Shown: positions 49,540 through 59,368, counted from the first letter of the stretch. The stretch is 64,000 nucleotides of DNA from Hungatella sp. UBA4396 (GCA_002389905.1 DGRE01000024.1:1-64000), one strand, 5' to 3'. Program-made: numbers and translations. Notes: generated by a model from the sequence alone, not told the origin.

Positions 49540-50551
49540 GTGCCTTCACCTCCTCATGTGTAATCCCTGCTGATTTCAAATAATGAAGCACCCGGTTCTG
49601 GTCCACTTCGTTTTCAGGAAGCTGAATGACCATCTGCCCCATGGCTGTTCCATTGATATCCTTTGTTTCCGCATGCATAATATTCACCGGAACCTTGCAG
49701 GCTAAAATCATATTGGCAAGAACCGGTTCAAAGGAAGAACGTCCGTCAAAGGAGATTCTGACCCTTCTGGAGTCTCCGAATTTGGTAACCTGTTCTGCAG
49801 CCTCTCCCAATATGAGCTGGCGGCCGATTTTAGACTTTGGCTCGGAAAATATATCTGCCACCCGGCCTACCTCTGCGATCTGGCTCTGGTCAATGATGGC
49901 CACCTTGTCGCAAATGGCTTCTATTACAGACATTTCATGGGTAATGACCACTACGGTAACTCCCATGGAACGGTTGATTTCCTTTAAAAGTCCAAGGATG
50001 GATTTCGTTGTATTGGGGTCCAAAGCACTGGTTGCCTCGTCACAAAGGAGAATTTTCGGATTGGTAGCCAGGGCTCTTGCTATGGCTACTCTCTGCTTCT
50101 GTCCTCCGGATAACTGGGAGGGATATGCCTTGGCCCGGTCCTTTAAGCCCACCATTTCCAAAAGCTCTGAAGCCCTTTTTACTGCTTCCTTCTTTGGTAC
50201 GTTTGCAATCTCCAAAGGAAAACAGATATTCTGAAGGACATTTCTCTGGGACAGCAGGTTAAACTGCTGGAAGATCATGCCCATGGACTGTCTCGCCAGT
50301 CTCTGTTCCCTTGGGCTCATGGAAGCCAGGCTTTTGTTTTCAAAAACCACGTCTCCGGCAGTGGGAACCTCCAAATAGTTGATACAGCGGACGAGAGTGC
50401 TCTTTCCGGCTCCGCTTAAGCCGATAATTCCAAATATTTCCCCCTGCTCAATGGACAGGTTGATATTTTCCAGGGCTTTAATCGGGCCGCTTGTGGTATA
50501 AAACTCTTTTCCAAGCCCGACCAGCTGGATAATAGGTTCTGCTGACTGCAT
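49529..50551 (-). CDS. metN: Methionine ABC transporter ATP-binding protein MetN
   Basis: 340 residues. Walker A GLSGAGKST, signature LSGGQKQRVAIARAL, Walker B ILLCDEATSALDP and switch VITHEM; the C-terminal ~90 residues form a NIL domain (ILACKVPVNIMHAETKDINGTAMGQMVIQL) that senses methionine and trans-inhibits transport. First gene of the operon, 25 bases after a terminator hairpin in the leader. Confidence 0.95.
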   Translation of the reverse strand: MQSAEPIIQLVGLGKEFYTTSGPIKALENINLSIEQGEIFGIIGLSGAGKSTLVRCINYLEVPTAGDVVFENKSLASMSPREQRLARQSMGMIFQQFNLLSQRNVLQNICFPLEIANVPKKEAVKRASELLEMVGLKDRAKAYPSQLSGGQKQRVAIARALATNPKILLCDEATSALDPNTTKSILGLLKEINRSMGVTVVVITHEMSVIEAICDKVAIIDQSQIAEVGRVADIFSEPKSKIGRQLILGEAAEQVTKFGDSRRVRISFDGRSSFEPVLANMILACKVPVNIMHAETKDINGTAMGQMVIQLPENEVDQNRVLHYLKSAGITHEEVKAHDL

Positions 50552-50575
50552 TTGTCCAATTTCCTTTCTTAAGGT

Positions 50576-50610
50576 AAAAAGGGCCGCAGGCCCTGTACAG
50601 ACCTGCGGCC
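50576..50610 (-). terminator. Leader terminator ahead of metN
   Basis: A 9-bp GC-rich perfect stem with TTTTT on the minus strand, 25 bases from the metN start; no promoter fits between it and metN. Confidence 0.85.
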
Positions 50611-50703
50611 TGGTAATTCCAGCATGCTTCTGCTCCGGCCAGTCAAATCACAATCCATACAGTATTTCCATTTCCCTATAGGTTAACTAGGATTTACTTT
50701 CTG
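50576..50703 (-). promoter_or_regulatory. Unassigned terminator-containing leader of metNIQ
   Basis: Between a good promoter and metN lies ~125 bases of leader ending in a strong terminator (GGCCGCAGG pairing with CCTGCGGCC, 50582-50610, then TTTTT). A second imperfect hairpin just before it (CTGG..AGCA..TGCT..CCAG) ends on the first bases of the terminator stem and could act as antiterminator. The S-box core (GAGGGA, GATGAAACC, GGCAACC) and T-box TGGNACCGCG are absent, so the sensed signal is not identified. Confidence 0.5.
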
Positions 50704-50709
50704 AGCCGT

Positions 50710-50738
50710 ATTTTACCCTTTATTACCGCATTTGTCAA
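50710..50738 (-). promoter_or_regulatory. Promoter of the metNIQ leader
   Basis: Minus strand TTGACA (50738-50733), 17-base spacer, TAAAAT (50715-50710). Confidence 0.8.
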
Positions 50739-50773
50739 TACTTATTTTCATATTGTTCCTGAAAATAATTTTA

Positions 50774-52177
50774 TCAGGAGCAAAGGTCCACAATGACCTG
50801 TGCAAATATCTTTGCGCTCACCACCAGTTCATCAACCACCGCATACTCGTCAGCTCCATGCATACGGTTATCAGTTTCCGGCATAGCGGCTCCGAAAGCG
50901 ACTCCATTTTTTAAGTTGTGGACGTAGGTTCCGCCTCCCATGGAAACGCATTCTCCCTTGCGTCCGGTATAGCTTTCATAAGCCCGCAGCAAGGTCTTTA
51001 CAAAGTCAGAATTTCCATCCACGTGATGAGGAGGCTTCATGGAATCGTTGTGAAGGGTGAATCCCTTATCCGCCATGTTCTTTCTCACCACCTCCAGAAC
51101 ATTTTCATTGTTGGAGCAGATGGGGCATCTGCTGTCAAAGGTTCCCCTCAGTCCGCAATCAGTTACCTGTAATAAGCTGAATGCCAATGTAAGGGCTCCG
51201 GAAAGCTCGTCGCTCATGGCAATTCCCAGGGCTCTTCCTTCGGTGTCTCCGTGAGGAATCAGCTCTAAAAGATTGCGGAGCATGGTGACCTGTTCACACT
51301 CTGCCAAAGGAAGCTCTGTCAGGAAAGTTAAAAGTCCGGTAAGAGCGTTGTTTCCTTCCTGAGGCGTGGAAGCATGGGCGCCAGAGCCAATTGCAGTGAT
51401 GGAGACGTCTTCTCCTCTCCACTCCAGTTCAAAGCGGATTCCCGTCTTTTCCAGACAGCTTTCAGCAGTCTTTTTTAAGATTGACTGTTCCACTCCTCTG
51501 ACAACTGCTCCTGCCACTCCGGGAACTACGTTAACTTTGATTCCCGCCTCTAAGCTGACCAGCTTTGGAAGTGCCTCAGAAAGTGTCCACTCTGCTGTAA
51601 AGTGGCCGTTTAATCCGCCTTTTTCCGTATTGACTACTGGAAATGACCCGTCAGGAGAAAAGGTCATAGGAGCTTCCTTTTCAACGGCATAATAATGGGC
51701 AATATCGGAGCTTCCGCATTCCTCGTCTGTTCCCAGGATCAGACGCACATTTTTAGCCAGGGGGATGTTCAGTTCCTTTACAGCCCGCATGGCATAGAGA
51801 GCTGCTACCGCAGGTCCCTTGTCATCTGCCGTTCCACGGCCAAAAAGCTTTCCATCCTTCACCACCGGTTGAAAGGGTGCTGTTACCTTCCAGCCCTCTC
51901 CCGCAGGCACTACATCTAAGTGAGCCAGAATATCAAGCTGGGGTGCCTTGTCATTCATATCTATGGTTCCTACATAATTGTCATAATTGTTAATGGAAAA
52001 TCCGTAGGACTCTGCCATGGTTAAGGCTTCAATCAAAGCATCAAAGGTTCCCCGTCCATAGGGCATACCTTCCTCGTAAGACATTTTTTCACTGTTAATC
52101 CGGCACAAGGTACAAATGTCTTCGATCATTTCCTGCTTGTGAGCCTCGATATACTCTTCGATCATTTTCTTGTACAT
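50774..52177 (-). CDS. pepV: M20 dipeptidase PepV/Sapep-like
   Basis: 467 residues. LDILAHLDVVPAGEGW carries the first metal His/Asp pair, GRGTADDKGP the bridging Asp, GTDEECGSSD the Glu pair and GGGTYVHNL the late active-site loop. Zinc dipeptidase in the cytoplasm. Followed by yqeY in the opposite order of transcription, i.e. it is downstream of yqeY by 14 bases and co-transcribed. Confidence 0.93.
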   Translation of the reverse strand: MYKKMIEEYIEAHKQEMIEDICTLCRINSEKMSYEEGMPYGRGTFDALIEALTMAESYGFSINNYDNYVGTIDMNDKAPQLDILAHLDVVPAGEGWKVTAPFQPVVKDGKLFGRGTADDKGPAVAALYAMRAVKELNIPLAKNVRLILGTDEECGSSDIAHYYAVEKEAPMTFSPDGSFPVVNTEKGGLNGHFTAEWTLSEALPKLVSLEAGIKVNVVPGVAGAVVRGVEQSILKKTAESCLEKTGIRFELEWRGEDVSITAIGSGAHASTPQEGNNALTGLLTFLTELPLAECEQVTMLRNLLELIPHGDTEGRALGIAMSDELSGALTLAFSLLQVTDCGLRGTFDSRCPICSNNENVLEVVRKNMADKGFTLHNDSMKPPHHVDGNSDFVKTLLRAYESYTGRKGECVSMGGGTYVHNLKNGVAFGAAMPETDNRMHGADEYAVVDELVVSAKIFAQVIVDLCS

Positions 52178-52191
52178 GTTGTTTTCCTCTT

Positions 52192-52647
52192 TTATGATTT
52201 CATCATGGCTGCCAGCAGTTCATTGACCACTTTGCCGTCTGCTTTTCCTTTTACCTTCGGCATCAGAGCCTTCATGATCTTTCCCTTGTCTGCAGGACTT
52301 GGAGTTTCAATTTCAAGCTCTTTAAGAACAGAGAGAATCACTTCTTTAATCTGGTCCTCGCTCATGTCCTCAGGTGCAAATTCCTTGTATACAGAAATCC
52401 GGAATCCTGCTTCTTCCCGAATGTCATCCCGGTCAGCCGGAGCTGTGTCATAGGTTTCCTGGGACTGCTTCAGTTCCTTTTTCACCACTGCATCAGCTTC
52501 TTCCTCCGTAATAGGAGTGTGGTCTTTTTTGTCAATTTCAAAATTTTTCAGTGCTGCAAGAAGCATGGAAAGGGAATCCTTTCTCTTCTTGTCCTTTGAC
52601 TTCATGGCTTCTACCATGGCGGCTCTCACTTCATCTATTCTGCTCAT
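52192..52647 (-). CDS. yqeY: GatB/YqeY-domain protein
   Basis: 151 residues. RIDEVRAAMVEAMKSKDKKRKDSLSMLLAALKNFEIDK and the C-terminal LMPKVKGKADGKVVNELLAAMM are the YqeY tail of GatB. Function unknown, possibly tRNA-related. Lies between prfC and pepV in one direction. Confidence 0.94.
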   Translation of the reverse strand: MSRIDEVRAAMVEAMKSKDKKRKDSLSMLLAALKNFEIDKKDHTPITEEEADAVVKKELKQSQETYDTAPADRDDIREEAGFRISVYKEFAPEDMSEDQIKEVILSVLKELEIETPSPADKGKIMKALMPKVKGKADGKVVNELLAAMMKS

Positions 52648-52690
52648 TGTCTGCTGCCTCCTTATTATTTTCTATGAAAATCATGTTCCC

Positions 52691-54280
52691 TTAATTCCGT
52701 CCGAATTCAGAAAGCTTCAAGTCAGGATTGCGGTCCAGAACCATGCCCACGCTCCAGCTGTTAACAAATAAAAGAAGCGGGTTATCTCTTAAGTCCTTGA
52801 TGCGCTTCATGTCAGATGTTCCCTGAATCTTTGCCACATCAATTTCCTGCCTATTCTCGATCCAGCGGATGTGTTCATATGGAAGCTTTTCAAGCTTTAC
52901 CTCTACATTATATTCATTTTCCAGACGGTAAGTCAGTACTTCAAACTGCAGTACTCCCACCACGCCTACAATGATTTCCTCCATACCGGTGTTGAATTCC
53001 TGGAAAATCTGAATGGCGCCTTCCTGGGCGATCTGATTGACTCCCTTGATAAACTGCTTTCTCTTCATGGTGTCCATCTGGCGCACCCTTGCGAAATGCT
53101 CCGGCGCAAAGGTGGGGATTCCTTCGTATTCAAACTTTTCGCTGGATTTGCAGATAGTGTCTCCGATGGAGAAGATTCCCGGATCAAACACTCCAATAAT
53201 ATCTCCTGCATAAGCCTCTTCCACGATCTTTCTATCCTGGGCCATCAACTGCTGGGGCTGGGATAACCGCATCTTTCTGCCTCCCTGCACATGGTTTACT
53301 TCCATTCCCGCGTCAAACTTACCTGAAACGATCCGCATAAATGCAATACGGTCTCTGTGAGCCTTGTTCATGTTGGCCTGTATTTTAAATACAAAAGCGG
53401 AAAAGTCCTCATCAAAAGGATCTACCACTCCAGTGGTGGTCAGTCTTGGAAGAGGGGAAGTGGTCATCTGAAGAAAATGCTGTAAAAAGGTTTCCACACC
53501 GAAGTTTGTCAGGGCTGAACCAAAGAATACGGGAGACAAATCTCCTCTGCCAACCCGGTCCATATCCAGCTCATCACTGGCTCCATCAAGGAGTTCAATG
53601 TCCTCCATAAGCTGCTGATGGTAGCTTTCCCCGATCATCTCATCCACGTGGCTGTCTCCTAACTCAACCTCTGTGGCCTCCACTTCCTTATGCCCGCCTG
53701 ATGCTGCGCGGAAGGTGGTAATGGACTTTTTAAAGCGGTCATAAACGCCTTTGAATTCTTTTCCGCAGCCGATAGGCCAGTTGACCGGACAGGTGCGGAT
53801 GCCAAGAACTTCCTCGATCTCCCCCATGAGTTCAAAGGGATCTCTGGCTTCCCGGTCCATTTTATTAATAAAGGTAAATATAGGGATATGGCGCATAACG
53901 CAGACTTTAAACAGCTTGATGGTCTGGGCCTCCACACCCTTGGAACCGTCGATGACCATGACAGCGGAATCGGCTGCCATCAGGGTACGATAGGTGTCCT
54001 CAGAGAAATCCTGGTGGCCAGGCGTGTCCAGAATATTGATGCAGAATCCGTCGTAATTAAACTGCAATACAGAGGAGGTGACGGAAATACCTCTCTCCTT
54101 TTCAATTTCCATCCAGTCAGAAACCGCGTGCTTGGCACCCTTTCTTCCCTTTACGGTTCCCGCCAGGTTGATGGCGCCTCCGTAAAGAAGGAATTTCTCG
54201 GTCAAGGTGGTCTTTCCTGCATCAGGGTGGGAAATAATGGCAAATGTTCTTCTCTTCTTAATTTCTTCCGCTATGTTCAC
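52691..54280 (-). CDS. prfC: Peptide chain release factor 3
   Basis: 529 residues. G1 SHPDAGKTTLTEK, G3 DTPGHQDFSEDTYR, G4 NKMDREARDP, and the RF3-specific RKGAKHAVSDWMEIEKERGISVTSSV. GTPase that recycles RF1/RF2 after termination. TTGACT/TACAAT promoter at 54320-54348. Confidence 0.97.
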   Translation of the reverse strand: MNIAEEIKKRRTFAIISHPDAGKTTLTEKFLLYGGAINLAGTVKGRKGAKHAVSDWMEIEKERGISVTSSVLQFNYDGFCINILDTPGHQDFSEDTYRTLMAADSAVMVIDGSKGVEAQTIKLFKVCVMRHIPIFTFINKMDREARDPFELMGEIEEVLGIRTCPVNWPIGCGKEFKGVYDRFKKSITTFRAASGGHKEVEATEVELGDSHVDEMIGESYHQQLMEDIELLDGASDELDMDRVGRGDLSPVFFGSALTNFGVETFLQHFLQMTTSPLPRLTTTGVVDPFDEDFSAFVFKIQANMNKAHRDRIAFMRIVSGKFDAGMEVNHVQGGRKMRLSQPQQLMAQDRKIVEEAYAGDIIGVFDPGIFSIGDTICKSSEKFEYEGIPTFAPEHFARVRQMDTMKRKQFIKGVNQIAQEGAIQIFQEFNTGMEEIIVGVVGVLQFEVLTYRLENEYNVEVKLEKLPYEHIRWIENRQEIDVAKIQGTSDMKRIKDLRDNPLLLFVNSWSVGMVLDRNPDLKLSEFGRN

Positions 54281-54319
54281 TAAAGTAGCTCCTCCAAATC
54301 TTACGTCTCAATCTTATCT

Positions 54320-54348
54320 ATTGTAGTATGATTCTATTCATAAGTCAA
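54320..54348 (-). promoter_or_regulatory. Promoter of prfC-yqeY-pepV
   Basis: Minus strand TTGACT (54348-54343), 17-base spacer, TACAAT (54325-54320). Confidence 0.7.
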
Positions 54349-54511
54349 GATTCACTGTTTTCTGGTTTAACAGTAAAATTCAGCAATATGCCTTCTCAAA
54401 TACAGGATTTATATAATTAAAAACACTGGGGACCTTCGGCTATATATGTGATACAATCCAAATATACAATTTGATTTATATTTAACTGCCTTATGTATAA
54501 AATTATAAACA

Positions 54512-55267
54512 AAAAGTGGAGATGATCCAGCAGACTGAGAAGAATTTTCTGATCTGAATTTGAACAGTTATTCTGGTGATTGGATTTTGGGGAATAATCT
54601 GGATATGGAATCAGATGGCGGAATATCACTGTCTTTGACAGTTTCCGGCAGCGACATAAAAGCAGTTATTTCAGCATAGCCCCCTGATTATAATCGTCTG
54701 GCTGACGCCAATCTATCCGGATCGCTTCAGGATAATTATGGCGAGTTTTATTATGATGACGACGGAAGGGGACATGCTGAAAATGTATACTTAATCTTAG
54801 AAAACGATGTGATTCAAGCGGAGGTTGTTACTGATGAGACTAATGTAAATGGAGGTGTTACATTTCCGAAAAAAATAACCCTTCACAAAAAACAGCCTGA
54901 TATCCAAAACAGTGAAGATTATATGAAACATTCTTCTATTATGCAGACAATGATAGAACCTGATGAACAGTACACCTTAGTTTTTATTGATGAGGCCGGC
55001 TCAAAATTATTGTGCAGTGCGTTTACCAGTTCGCCGGACGTCTCAAGCCAAAAAGGGATTCAGTGTGGAGACAGCATTGAAAACATTGAATCAGCATACG
55101 GAAAAAACTATGCAGCCTATGACACTGGTAAATACATTATTTTTGAATATAAAACAGCAAATGGATACTTGCGTTTTTCATTAAACCCTCAGACTAATAC
55201 TATAATCCAGTGGGGCATAGACAAATACTCCACCGAAGACCGGAGTAATACTCCTCTATTTAAATAA
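54512..55267 (+). pseudogene. Decayed lipoprotein-like secreted protein gene with two in-frame stops
   Basis: One plus-strand frame reads KSGDDPAD-stop-EEFSDLNLNSYSGDWILGNNLDMESDGG..SA-stop-PPDYNRLADANLSGSLQDNYGEFYYDDDG.. to a normal end at 55267. Stops are TGA at 54536 and TAG at 54677. The first part resembles clostridial lipoprotein domains with (S/G)YxGxW..NNL..ESDGGIxLxL; the last ~150 residues (from an ATG at 54809) remain open. No signal peptide or lipobox survives upstream, where TAA occurs in frame. The remaining open part has no ribosome site of note. Confidence 0.7.
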
Positions 55268-55891
55268 GGTATTAATTACAGCAGCAATTGCTTCTGCCAA
55301 TGCTTTATGCCCGGCCCCATCCATATGAAGCTGATCGGAACCCGGTCCAGCCACACAAGAGGCATCCAGGAACTCACATCCGCTCTTGATTGCGATTTCT
55401 TTGTAAAAAGGCGCAAGCTGCTGCACTTTTCTGGCAGATTCCTCATCAACTGATTCGAAAATACTATGAGATATTTCTTCTCCTATATGAATCGGTGATA
55501 CGATCAGAATCTTCGGCACTCCAGCATCAGGACCATAATCAAACCTTTTGACAGTTTCCACCAAACGGCTCATCCCCCGTGCTATCACACGCTCAGATGC
55601 ACCGAAAAAACTCTTGCAATCATTTGTGCCAAGAGACAGGATCACAAGATCCAAAGGTTTGTGACTCTGCAGTGCCACAGGCAAAAAAGTAAGACCGCAT
55701 CTCCCAGGCTCCAAGGGGTCTTCCCACACTGTGGTGCGGCCTCCCATCCCCTCTTCTATAATCTGAAAATCGCTGCCCAGAATCTGCTGCAGCCTGCTGG
55801 TCCAACGCACGCCATATGGGTGGCGTGCCGGTGAACCGTCGGGATTGCTTCCATAAGTATTTGAATCACCAAAACATAAAACTGATTTCAT
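55256..55891 (-). CDS. SGNH/GDSL hydrolase
   Basis: 211 residues. Block I CFGDSNTYG (nucleophile Ser10), block II EEGMGGRTT (Gly), block III LGTNDCK (Asn) and block V DQLHMDGAGH (Asp/His). A cytoplasmic-looking esterase (no signal peptide), probably removing acyl groups from imported oligosaccharides, since it ends the sugar ABC transporter operon. Overlaps the pseudogene by 12 bases at the 3' end. Confidence 0.9.
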   Translation of the reverse strand: MKSVLCFGDSNTYGSNPDGSPARHPYGVRWTSRLQQILGSDFQIIEEGMGGRTTVWEDPLEPGRCGLTFLPVALQSHKPLDLVILSLGTNDCKSFFGASERVIARGMSRLVETVKRFDYGPDAGVPKILIVSPIHIGEEISHSIFESVDEESARKVQQLAPFYKEIAIKSGCEFLDASCVAGPGSDQLHMDGAGHKALAEAIAAVINTLFK

Positions 55892-55931
55892 TGTATGCCT
55901 CCTCCAAAATAAATCATGTCATATATTCGTC

Positions 55932-56780
55932 TTACCCTTTGACACTGCCTGCTGACACACCTTCCACAAAGTACTTTTGTGCACTGAAAAACAATATTGT
56001 TCCAGGCACAAGCGAAACTACGGACATTGCCAATACCTGATTCCAGTTGGCGGCACTGGTGGCGTCCAGGGACATACGCAATGCCAGAACGACGGGATAT
56101 TTGCGCACACTGTTGATATATATCAGTGAATTAAAGAAATCGTTCCATGTCCAGATAAACTGGAATATCGCAGCAGAGAACAGAGCCGGTTTACACAACG
56201 GCATTAAAATGTACCAGTATACTTGAAATGAGTTACAGCCATCAATGGTTGCAGCTTCATCTAAAGCTCTGGGCAATCCCCGAAAAAACTGAACCATCAT
56301 ATAAATAAAAAACGGATAACAAGCAAAAAGTGCCGGCATAAGAAATGGAAAATATGTATTTAACCAGCCCAGCTTATTATAAAGCAGATACCTGGGAATT
56401 ACAAGAACAGAGTTGGGCAGCATCAGTGTGGAAATCATGAGTACAAACAACTGCTGCTTAAGCCGGAAGCGGAACCGCGCAAACCCATAGGCCACAATGG
56501 AGCAGGAAAATACAGTGAACGCCATCGTGGGCAGTACTATCAGAAATGTATTCTTGTAATAAGTTGTATAAGTAATACGGCCTGTACCATTCCATCCCTT
56601 TGCAAATGAATCCCAAATCGGTTCCTTGGGCAGCAATGACATGGACCCAAATATTTCTGAATTTGTCTTAAAAGAAGAGAATAGCATCCAAATCAGGGGA
56701 TATAACATGAAAATTCCAAGTAAGATCATGACTACATGGGTAACAATTGTAAAAATATGTTTTTTACTGCTTCTGTTCAT
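55932..56780 (-). CDS. Sugar ABC transporter permease (MalG-like)
   Basis: 282 residues, six membrane helices. The coupling motif EAATIDGCNSFQVYWYILMPLCKPAL is the CUT1 type. It overlaps the upstream permease by one base (TAATG). The second permease of a CUT1-type importer. Confidence 0.93.
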   Translation of the reverse strand: MNRSSKKHIFTIVTHVVMILLGIFMLYPLIWMLFSSFKTNSEIFGSMSLLPKEPIWDSFAKGWNGTGRITYTTYYKNTFLIVLPTMAFTVFSCSIVAYGFARFRFRLKQQLFVLMISTLMLPNSVLVIPRYLLYNKLGWLNTYFPFLMPALFACYPFFIYMMVQFFRGLPRALDEAATIDGCNSFQVYWYILMPLCKPALFSAAIFQFIWTWNDFFNSLIYINSVRKYPVVLALRMSLDATSAANWNQVLAMSVVSLVPGTILFFSAQKYFVEGVSAGSVKG

Positions 56781-57676
56781 TAGAAATCACCTCCGTCTTC
56801 ATAGTAGGTAACGGCTTCGGAGAATCGGAAAAACAGGCCTGTAAAGCACAATATGATAGCAAACAGTACCCATGAAAGCGCACTGGAGTATCCCATGTTA
56901 AAGTATTTGAATGCTTCATCATACAATTTGAGCGCATACAAATACGTGGCATTTAATGGTCCTCCGTTGGTGATAACAAATGCACCGGTAAAGTCCTGGA
57001 ATGCATTTACCATCTGCATCAGCAGATTAAAAAACAGTACCGGAGTAATCATAGGAAGTGTTATGAAGAAAAACAAATATAATTTCCCCGCACCATCAAT
57101 CAATGCCGCCTCATACAAATCCTCCGGCACCTGCTTGAGGGCAGCCAAAAACAACACCATGGATGAGCCAAACTGCCATACGCTGAGCAAGCTCAAAGTA
57201 AAAAGCGCAAAACCCGGTTCTGAAAGCCACGGCACAGATGCAAATCCCATTTGCTTCAGCATCTGGTTGACAAGACCTCCATCCATGAATAAGAAACGCC
57301 ACAATACGGAAATTGCCACACTGCCCCCGAAAATTGAAGGAATGTAGTAAACCGTTCGATAAAAATTAATTCCTTTGAGTTTCTGATTCAGAATCAGAGC
57401 AACAGCCAGCGCAGCAAACAACTTTAGCGGAAGGGATGTAAACACATACTTGAATGTATTAAACAAGGAGTCTGCAAACAGCCGGTCGTCTGTAAACATG
57501 CGTATATAATTTTCCAGCCCTACCCAGACAGGCTTTGTAGTAATATTGTAATCGGTAAAGGAATAATAAAACGAGGTCGCCAGCGGATATAGCTGAAAAA
57601 ACAAAAAACCAAGAATCCAAGGAAGGATGTATAAATAACCAATGTATGCTTTCTTTTTAAAACCATGATGTTTCAT
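56780..57676 (-). CDS. Sugar ABC transporter permease (MalF/UgpA-like)
   Basis: 298 residues, six membrane helices; coupling loop EAALIDGAGKLYLFFFITLPMITPV. No ATPase gene in the operon, so a shared MsmX-type ATPase encoded elsewhere is expected (family knowledge). Confidence 0.93.
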   Translation of the reverse strand: MKHHGFKKKAYIGYLYILPWILGFLFFQLYPLATSFYYSFTDYNITTKPVWVGLENYIRMFTDDRLFADSLFNTFKYVFTSLPLKLFAALAVALILNQKLKGINFYRTVYYIPSIFGGSVAISVLWRFLFMDGGLVNQMLKQMGFASVPWLSEPGFALFTLSLLSVWQFGSSMVLFLAALKQVPEDLYEAALIDGAGKLYLFFFITLPMITPVLFFNLLMQMVNAFQDFTGAFVITNGGPLNATYLYALKLYDEAFKYFNMGYSSALSWVLFAIILCFTGLFFRFSEAVTYYEDGGDF

Positions 57677-57703
57677 ATGGCACCAACTTTCATTTTGATA
57701 AAC

Positions 57704-57736
57704 CGCCCCGGCTTTTACTGATTCAAAGCCGGGGCG
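57704..57736 (-). other. Intercistronic hairpin between binding-protein and permease genes
   Basis: A 12-bp perfect GC-rich stem (CGCCCCGGCTTT with AAAGCCGGGGCG), followed by GGTTTATC rather than a T run. It probably stabilises the upstream mRNA and lowers permease expression. Confidence 0.7.
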
Positions 57737-57750
57737 TCTTTTTAAAACAA

Positions 57751-59145
57751 TTAAGAATGCAGCGAATCCAGCTTTGCCTGAACATCTGTAAGGAATTTCT
57801 GTGCTGCTTCCTGAGGTGTCATTTTGCCGTACACCACATGCTCACAAATATCCTTTATGATATCAGCTACTTCGCTGTTGGTCTGAATCATAGGAGTCCT
57901 GGCTGCAGGAGCCGCAGTGGCCCATTTCAGCATCTGTGAAATTTCTGTGCTGACCTGACCGTCTTCCTCCAGCGCTTTCAGTGCAGTACTGTTATTGGGA
58001 ACAGAACGTTTCGTTCCCAGCAATAGAGCTGCTTCCGGATCAGTCATAAGCCAGTTGGCAAAATGTGTGGCTGAATCTGCATTTTTAGAACGGGCACTCA
58101 CTCCAAGGCCCATAGCTGAAGTCAACTGGATATTTTGGTTATCACCATCCTTGGCAAACGGCGGCTGCCCAACGGCAAAGCTTCCTTCGGAAAGAGAGCC
58201 TTTATACTTATCCACTGTCGCCGTCCAGTCCACTGTAAAACCGATTTGGCCATTCAGCCACTTTGGATTCTGCTCCATCTGCCCCGTAAAGAGACTTGCC
58301 TCTCCCAAAGGCTGTGCTGTTCCGCTTGTAAATAACTGCTGCAGTATATCGAATGCCTGAGTCAGTTCCTCCTCGGTAGCCTGTACCTTGGCACCATCAT
58401 CCGTTGCCCAATAATGGCCTGTTTTTGAGTAGATGTAAGCACTAAGGATAAATGGGCTGATGCCGCCTGTAGTAGTGCCGGATTCAATGGCAAAAAGGTA
58501 ATCATCAGGATTTTCGTCATGAACTTTTTTTCCGGCTTCAATCATATCTTCCCATGTCCAAACAGTATTTACATCAAGGCCATGCTTATCAAAAAAGTCC
58601 TTGTTGATCATGGAGCCAAAGCCGCTTGTATTCATGGGAAGGCCGATTACACGCCCATTCACCGTCATATAATCGCTTAAGGCCTGTTTCTGAAAACCGG
58701 AAATATCCACCAGATCACTGTCTGCCATATCCACAAACATGGTTTCCTGCCCTTCCCACTCGGGATTCCACACATAATCCAGCTGCATCAAATCCGGCTC
58801 TGTACCTCCTGCAAACTGGGTCATCAGTTTCTGCTGGTAACCATCATAGCCCTGGTACTCTCCCTCAATCGTCACATTGGGGTACAGCTCCATATAATGA
58901 TCGATTGCCGCAAGAGTCGCTTCATGACGTGCGTCAGACCCCCACCAGGCAAAACGCAGAGTCACTTTCCCGGCGGAAGCCGGATCAAATTTTGCGGCAG
59001 CTTCCGTTTGGGACCCAGCAGCAGAAGTATTTGCAGACGAAGACGGTTCCGGGGCAGGTGCTTTGTTGGAAGAGGTGGTGCAGCCGGAAAGCAGACTGAT
59101 ACTCATTGCAGCAGTAAGGGCAATACTCAATACTCTCTTTTTCAT
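57751..59145 (-). CDS. Extracellular sugar-binding lipoprotein
   Basis: 464 residues. Lipobox LLSGC (Cys22), a Ser/Ala/Pro-rich linker, then a family 1 solute-binding protein (VTLRFAWWGSDARHEATLAAIDHYMELYPNVTIEGEYQGYDGYQQKLMTQFAGGTEPDLMQLD). Binds an oligosaccharide outside the membrane; xylo- or other plant-derived sugars are the likely ligands but are not shown. Confidence 0.93.
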   Translation of the reverse strand: MKKRVLSIALTAAMSISLLSGCTTSSNKAPAPEPSSSANTSAAGSQTEAAAKFDPASAGKVTLRFAWWGSDARHEATLAAIDHYMELYPNVTIEGEYQGYDGYQQKLMTQFAGGTEPDLMQLDYVWNPEWEGQETMFVDMADSDLVDISGFQKQALSDYMTVNGRVIGLPMNTSGFGSMINKDFFDKHGLDVNTVWTWEDMIEAGKKVHDENPDDYLFAIESGTTTGGISPFILSAYIYSKTGHYWATDDGAKVQATEEELTQAFDILQQLFTSGTAQPLGEASLFTGQMEQNPKWLNGQIGFTVDWTATVDKYKGSLSEGSFAVGQPPFAKDGDNQNIQLTSAMGLGVSARSKNADSATHFANWLMTDPEAALLLGTKRSVPNNSTALKALEEDGQVSTEISQMLKWATAAPAARTPMIQTNSEVADIIKDICEHVVYGKMTPQEAAQKFLTDVQAKLDSLHS

Positions 59146-59325
59146 ATTTCTACTCCTTTTTCTTTATCTTCACCAAAACATGTGCACAATTACTTGGTTT
59201 GTGTTTATATTATAAGAATAAACTGTCATTATTAACAGTGGTTCTCTATGCTATATTAAATCATTTTTTATATTCTTTTTTGCATTCCAATCATAAAATG
59301 CGAAAAGCAATCTTTTTTTGTCATA

Positions 59326-59356
59326 CAAAAACCCGCACCGAAATATTCAGCACGGG
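59326..59356 (-). terminator. Terminator of the two-component operon
   Basis: CCCGTGC pairs (with two G-U) with GTGCGGG across an 11-base loop, then TTTTTG. Confidence 0.75.
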
Positions 59357-59368
59357 CATAAGCTCTCC

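Noticed and set aside
50576..50703. S-box (SAM-I) riboswitch or T-box upstream of metN
   Set aside because: Expected from the gene's function, but none of the conserved core sequences of either class is present.
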